From: Spirillospora albida
GTDB lineage: Bacteria; Actinomycetota; Actinomycetes; Streptosporangiales; Streptosporangiaceae
Direction: 5' to 3'
Assembly: GCF_000718255.1 (NCBI RefSeq)
Contig: NZ_JOFJ01000034.1
Coordinates: 1 to 32,403 of the forward strand
DNA length: 32,403 nucleotides
The notes beneath the pieces are model-generated. The model was not told the DNA's origin and searched no databases. It was given only the letters and a program-made list of their open reading frames with translations. The position numbers and the translations under genes are program-made. This document shows positions 30,080 to 32,403 of the stretch, one piece after another (the first letter of the stretch is position 1; each line of letters begins with the position of its first letter).

Positions 30080-31747
30080 ATGACGACCGCGCAACGACCG
30101 GCCTCCGAGCGGGACGGCGGGCACCCCGGCCGCTGGGCCGCGCTCGGCGTGCTCGTGCTGGCCGTGCTCCTGGTGGCGGTGGACGCCACCGTCCTGGGGC
30201 TGGCCACGCCCTTCATCAGCGAGGACCTGGAGCCGTCCGGCACGCAGCTGCTGTGGATCGGGGACGTCTACTCGTTCGTCCTTGCGGGCCTGCTGGTGTC
30301 CATGGGCGGCCTCGGCGACCGCATCGGCCGCAAGAAGCTGCTGCTCACCGGTGCCGCCGCGTTCGGCGCCGCCTCGCTGCTCAACGCCTACGCCCCCAGC
30401 GCGGAGCTGATGATCGCGGCGCGTGCCCTGCTCGGCGTGGCGGGCGCGACGCTGATGCCGTCCACGCTCGCGCTGATCCGCAACATCTTCACCGACCCGC
30501 GCGAGCGCTCCCTGGCCGTCGGCATCTGGACGTCCGGCGCCTCGGCCGGCGCGGCCCTCGGCCCGGCGGTCGGCGGCGCGCTGCTGGAGCACTTCTGGTG
30601 GGGTTCGGTGTTCCTGATCAACCTGCCGGTGATGGTGGCGCTGGTCGTGGCCGGCGCCCGGCTGCTGCCCGAGTCGAAGGACCCGGCGCCCGGACCGTGG
30701 GACGTGCCCAGCGTCGCGCTGTCCCTGGTCGGCATGCTCGGCGCGGTGTACGCGATCAAGGAGGCCGCCGCGCACGGCCCGTCGGCCGCGGCCGTCGCGG
30801 CGGGCCTGCTCGGGGCCGCCGCCCTGGTCTGGTTCGTCCGGCGGCAGCGGACCCTGGCCTCTCCGCTGATCGACGTCCGGCTGTTCCGTCACCGCGCCTT
30901 CTCCGCGGCCGTGGCCGCCGACCTGTTCGCCGTCCTGGGCCTGACCGGCCTGGTGTTCTTCCTGTCCCAGTACCTCCAGCTCGTCCAGGGCCGCTCGCCG
31001 CTCCAGGCGGGCCTGGCAGAACTGCCCGCCACGGCGGGCGCGGTGGTCACCGGCCTGCTGGCGGGGCCGGCGGTCCGCCGCACGTCCGTCCGCGCCGTCG
31101 TCGCCGGCGGGCTGGCCTGCATCGGTCTGGCCCTGGTCCTGCTGACCGGCCTGAAACGCGACACCGGCTACGGCCTGCTGTTCGCGGCGCTGCTCCTGGT
31201 CGGCGTCGGCGCGGGCCTCGCCTTCGCCACCACGTCCGACGTGATCGTCTCGAGCGTGCCCGACAAGCAGGCGGGCGCCGCGTCCGCCGTCGCGGAGACC
31301 GCCTACGAGCTGGGCGCAGCCCTCGGCATCGCCCTGCTGGGCTCCATCGTGACCGGCGTCTACCAGGACTTCACGCCGCCGCCCGGCACCCCCGCCGGGA
31401 TCGCGGACGCTGCGCGCGCCTCCCTCGGCGGCGCGGCCGAGGCGGCCTCGGCGGTCGGCGGTGACCAGGGACGCGCGCTCCTGCTCGCCGCTCAGGACGC
31501 CTTCGTCGAGGGCCTCCGCGTCACCACGGCCATCAGCGCCGCCCTCCTGCTGGCGACCGCCGCGGCGGCCTGGTTCCTCCTCAGGCCAGGCCGCGGCACC
31601 CCCGCCCTCGTCACCTCGAACCGTCCGGCGCCCGATCCCGTGGAGGCGTCGCTCATCGGCAGCCTCGCCGGGGGCGCCGCGCACGAGGACCGTGGAGCGG
31701 AGCCCGTCCAACCGAGGCCGGTGAAGCCGCCCGCTCGACCGTCGTAG
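30080..31747 (+). CDS. 14-TM MFS drug exporter (DHA2/QacA-like)
   Basis: 555 residues with about 14 membrane helices. The DHA2 motifs are seen: LLVAVDATVLGLATPFISED in helix 1, LWIGDVYSFVLAGLLVSMGG, motif A GDRIGRKKLLL, and motif C-like SGASAGAALGPAVGGAL. The family uses the proton gradient to export antiseptics, dyes and antibiotics; the QacA/SmvA branch is the closest match in feel. The C-terminal tail of about 45 residues is cytoplasmic and Pro/Arg-rich. It is the second gene of the TetR operon, 13 bases from it, with a weak ribosome binding site. The substrate cannot be told. Confidence 0.92.
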   Translation: MTTAQRPASERDGGHPGRWAALGVLVLAVLLVAVDATVLGLATPFISEDLEPSGTQLLWIGDVYSFVLAGLLVSMGGLGDRIGRKKLLLTGAAAFGAASLLNAYAPSAELMIAARALLGVAGATLMPSTLALIRNIFTDPRERSLAVGIWTSGASAGAALGPAVGGALLEHFWWGSVFLINLPVMVALVVAGARLLPESKDPAPGPWDVPSVALSLVGMLGAVYAIKEAAAHGPSAAAVAAGLLGAAALVWFVRRQRTLASPLIDVRLFRHRAFSAAVAADLFAVLGLTGLVFFLSQYLQLVQGRSPLQAGLAELPATAGAVVTGLLAGPAVRRTSVRAVVAGGLACIGLALVLLTGLKRDTGYGLLFAALLLVGVGAGLAFATTSDVIVSSVPDKQAGAASAVAETAYELGAALGIALLGSIVTGVYQDFTPPPGTPAGIADAARASLGGAAEAASAVGGDQGRALLLAAQDAFVEGLRVTTAISAALLLATAAAAWFLLRPGRGTPALVTSNRPAPDPVEASLIGSLAGGAAHEDRGAEPVQPRPVKPPARPS

Positions 31748-31759
31748 CGCCTCTGGCCT

Positions 31760-32173
31760 CTACCGCCCGGTCCGGTTCCGGCGGGCGCAGGCGCGGGCGG
31801 CGCGGGCGCGGTCGCCGCAGCGGACCGAGCACCAGTGCCGCCGGCCGTGCCGCAGCAGGTAACGGTTGCAGGGGATGGAGCCGCAGGCGGTGAGGCGTGC
31901 GGCGTCGGGGCCGGTGAGCAGGTCGGCGGCGCCGGCGGCGAGGGTCGCCAGGGCGTGGTCGACGATCTGCGCGGTGGGGTGGGAGGCGGCGCGGTGCAGG
32001 CCGAGGCCCGGGTCCCAGCGCAGCAGAGCGGAGGCGGGGGCGCGGGTCAGCGCGTCGTCGACGGCGTCGATGGCGCCCGCGGGCGCGGGACGTCCCTCGA
32101 TTGGGGCACCGAGACCGCAGGACCTCGCGGCCGCCTTCACCATCGCCGGCCTGGCCGGCCGCCTCCAGCTCAC
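31760..32173 (-). pseudogene. CGNR zinc-finger regulator, 5'-truncated
   Basis: The frame encodes 137 residues. The C-terminal part matches the CGNR zinc finger: LTACGSIPCNRYLLRHGRRH, then WCSVRCGDRARAARAC, with all four cysteines (the family CGNR appears here as CGDR). Before it is the end of the usual linker and ABATE-like domain (AIDAVDDALTRAPASALLRW). Family members are about 180-200 residues with an N-terminal domain containing a D-x-VNT-like motif; that part is absent here. Upstream of about 32115 the frame is arginine/alanine-rich and does not look like this family. I see a 5'-deleted gene, probably nonfunctional; a shortened working protein is possible. It converges on the MFS gene with 12 bases between stops. 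Confidence 0.65.
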
Positions 32174-32177
32174 CTGA
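32118..32177 (+). other. Possible 3' scrap of an unknown plus-strand gene
   Basis: Nineteen codons read QDLAAAFTIAGLAGRLQLT followed by TGA, and nearly every codon ends in C or G. No start or upstream coding sequence is in frame. It lies where the CGNR gene loses its 5' end, so it may be what remains of a gene joined there by a deletion. The evidence is thin because the minus strand is open here too. Confidence 0.3.
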
Positions 32178-32403
32178 CGATCGGCGCGGCCTGCTCGGCG
32201 GCCGGCTGAAGCGGGGGACGAACATCACCGAGGTCCGGCGGGGCCGCCAAGGCTCCCGCTGGGACCGGCCCTCCCCGCGCCCGGTTCTGGGACTTGAGGG
32301 GAACCGGGGGCGGCGCAACCGTCCCGCACCCGTACGAAACCAGAACATCACCCTGCGTCACCGGAGTCTTGAGGTGTCGGGGCAACCGCCCCCAAAGCAC
32401 ACC
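32178..32403. other. Intergenic sequence at the window end, no gene seen
   Basis: About 225 bases with lower codon bias than the genes. A minus-strand open frame covers most of it (ending at 32170), but its product is low-complexity Pro/Ala/Arg and I do not believe it. A short GGGGC-AACC-GCCCC hairpin lies near 32380. Nothing else can be supported. Confidence 0.5.

Noticed and set aside
1..32403. tRNA, rRNA, CRISPR, transposase or prophage features
   Set aside because: I found no cloverleaf with CCA-like end, no regularly spaced direct repeats and no transposase or phage domains.

Overview
The window is very GC-rich, with almost every codon ending in G or C. It carries genes typical of a filamentous actinomycete: a FurA-KatG pair, a FliA/WhiG-type sigma factor, GAF-SpoIIE and GAF-histidine kinase signalling proteins, an EAL-DICT protein and a quinol NO reductase. 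My best guess is a Streptosporangiales member (Actinomadura/Spirillospora-like), but this is inference from gene style only. There are no rRNA, tRNA, CRISPR or recognisable insertion sequences.

Layout. 1-783: 3' part of a FliA/WhiG-family sigma factor. 862-4350 (minus): a secreted OmpA-domain protein and a GAF-SpoIIE phosphatase. 4472-6015 (plus): an unrecognised 130-aa protein translationally coupled to a fold-type III PLP decarboxylase. 5988-10271 (minus): CHASE-GGDEF diguanylate cyclase, chemoreceptor and thioredoxin-reductase-like flavoprotein; the last is divergent from an XRE-cupin regulator. 11089-13871: GAF histidine kinase convergent with an EAL-DICT protein. 14116-16798: furA-katG. 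16883-19641 (minus): norB with a small membrane protein. 19829-21257 (minus): a second, broken chemoreceptor. 21407-23832: D-aminoacylase-like amidohydrolase with its TetR. 23921-26943: CHASE-GGDEF-EAL protein and a hemerythrin. 26960-28236 (minus): CtaG and DUF2243 membrane proteins. 28367-29471: two conserved proteins of unknown function. 29518-31747: TetR and a 14-TM MFS exporter. 31760-32403: a truncated CGNR zinc-finger gene and noncoding sequence.

The most interesting pattern is regulatory. Both chemoreceptor genes and both CHASE-GGDEF genes, in separate loci and on both strands, have the same promoter-like motif 45-61 bases or less upstream: CTCA, 16 or 17 bases, then GCCGAT (ACCGAT once). 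This is the type of element read by FliA/WhiG sigma factors, and such a sigma factor opens the window. I infer a small motility/chemotaxis and c-di-GMP regulon.

Other points of interest: the second chemoreceptor has lost the whole signalling tip through two deletions that leave a 14-nt scrap in a third frame (real decay or an assembly collapse between paralogues); a hairpin hides the ribosome binding site of the hemerythrin gene; a 36-bp near-perfect palindrome overlaps the cyclase promoter and shares a 12-bp core with the operator of the amidohydrolase; a tandem operator with exactly 20-bp spacing lies before the TetR-MFS pair; and several promoters look leaderless.
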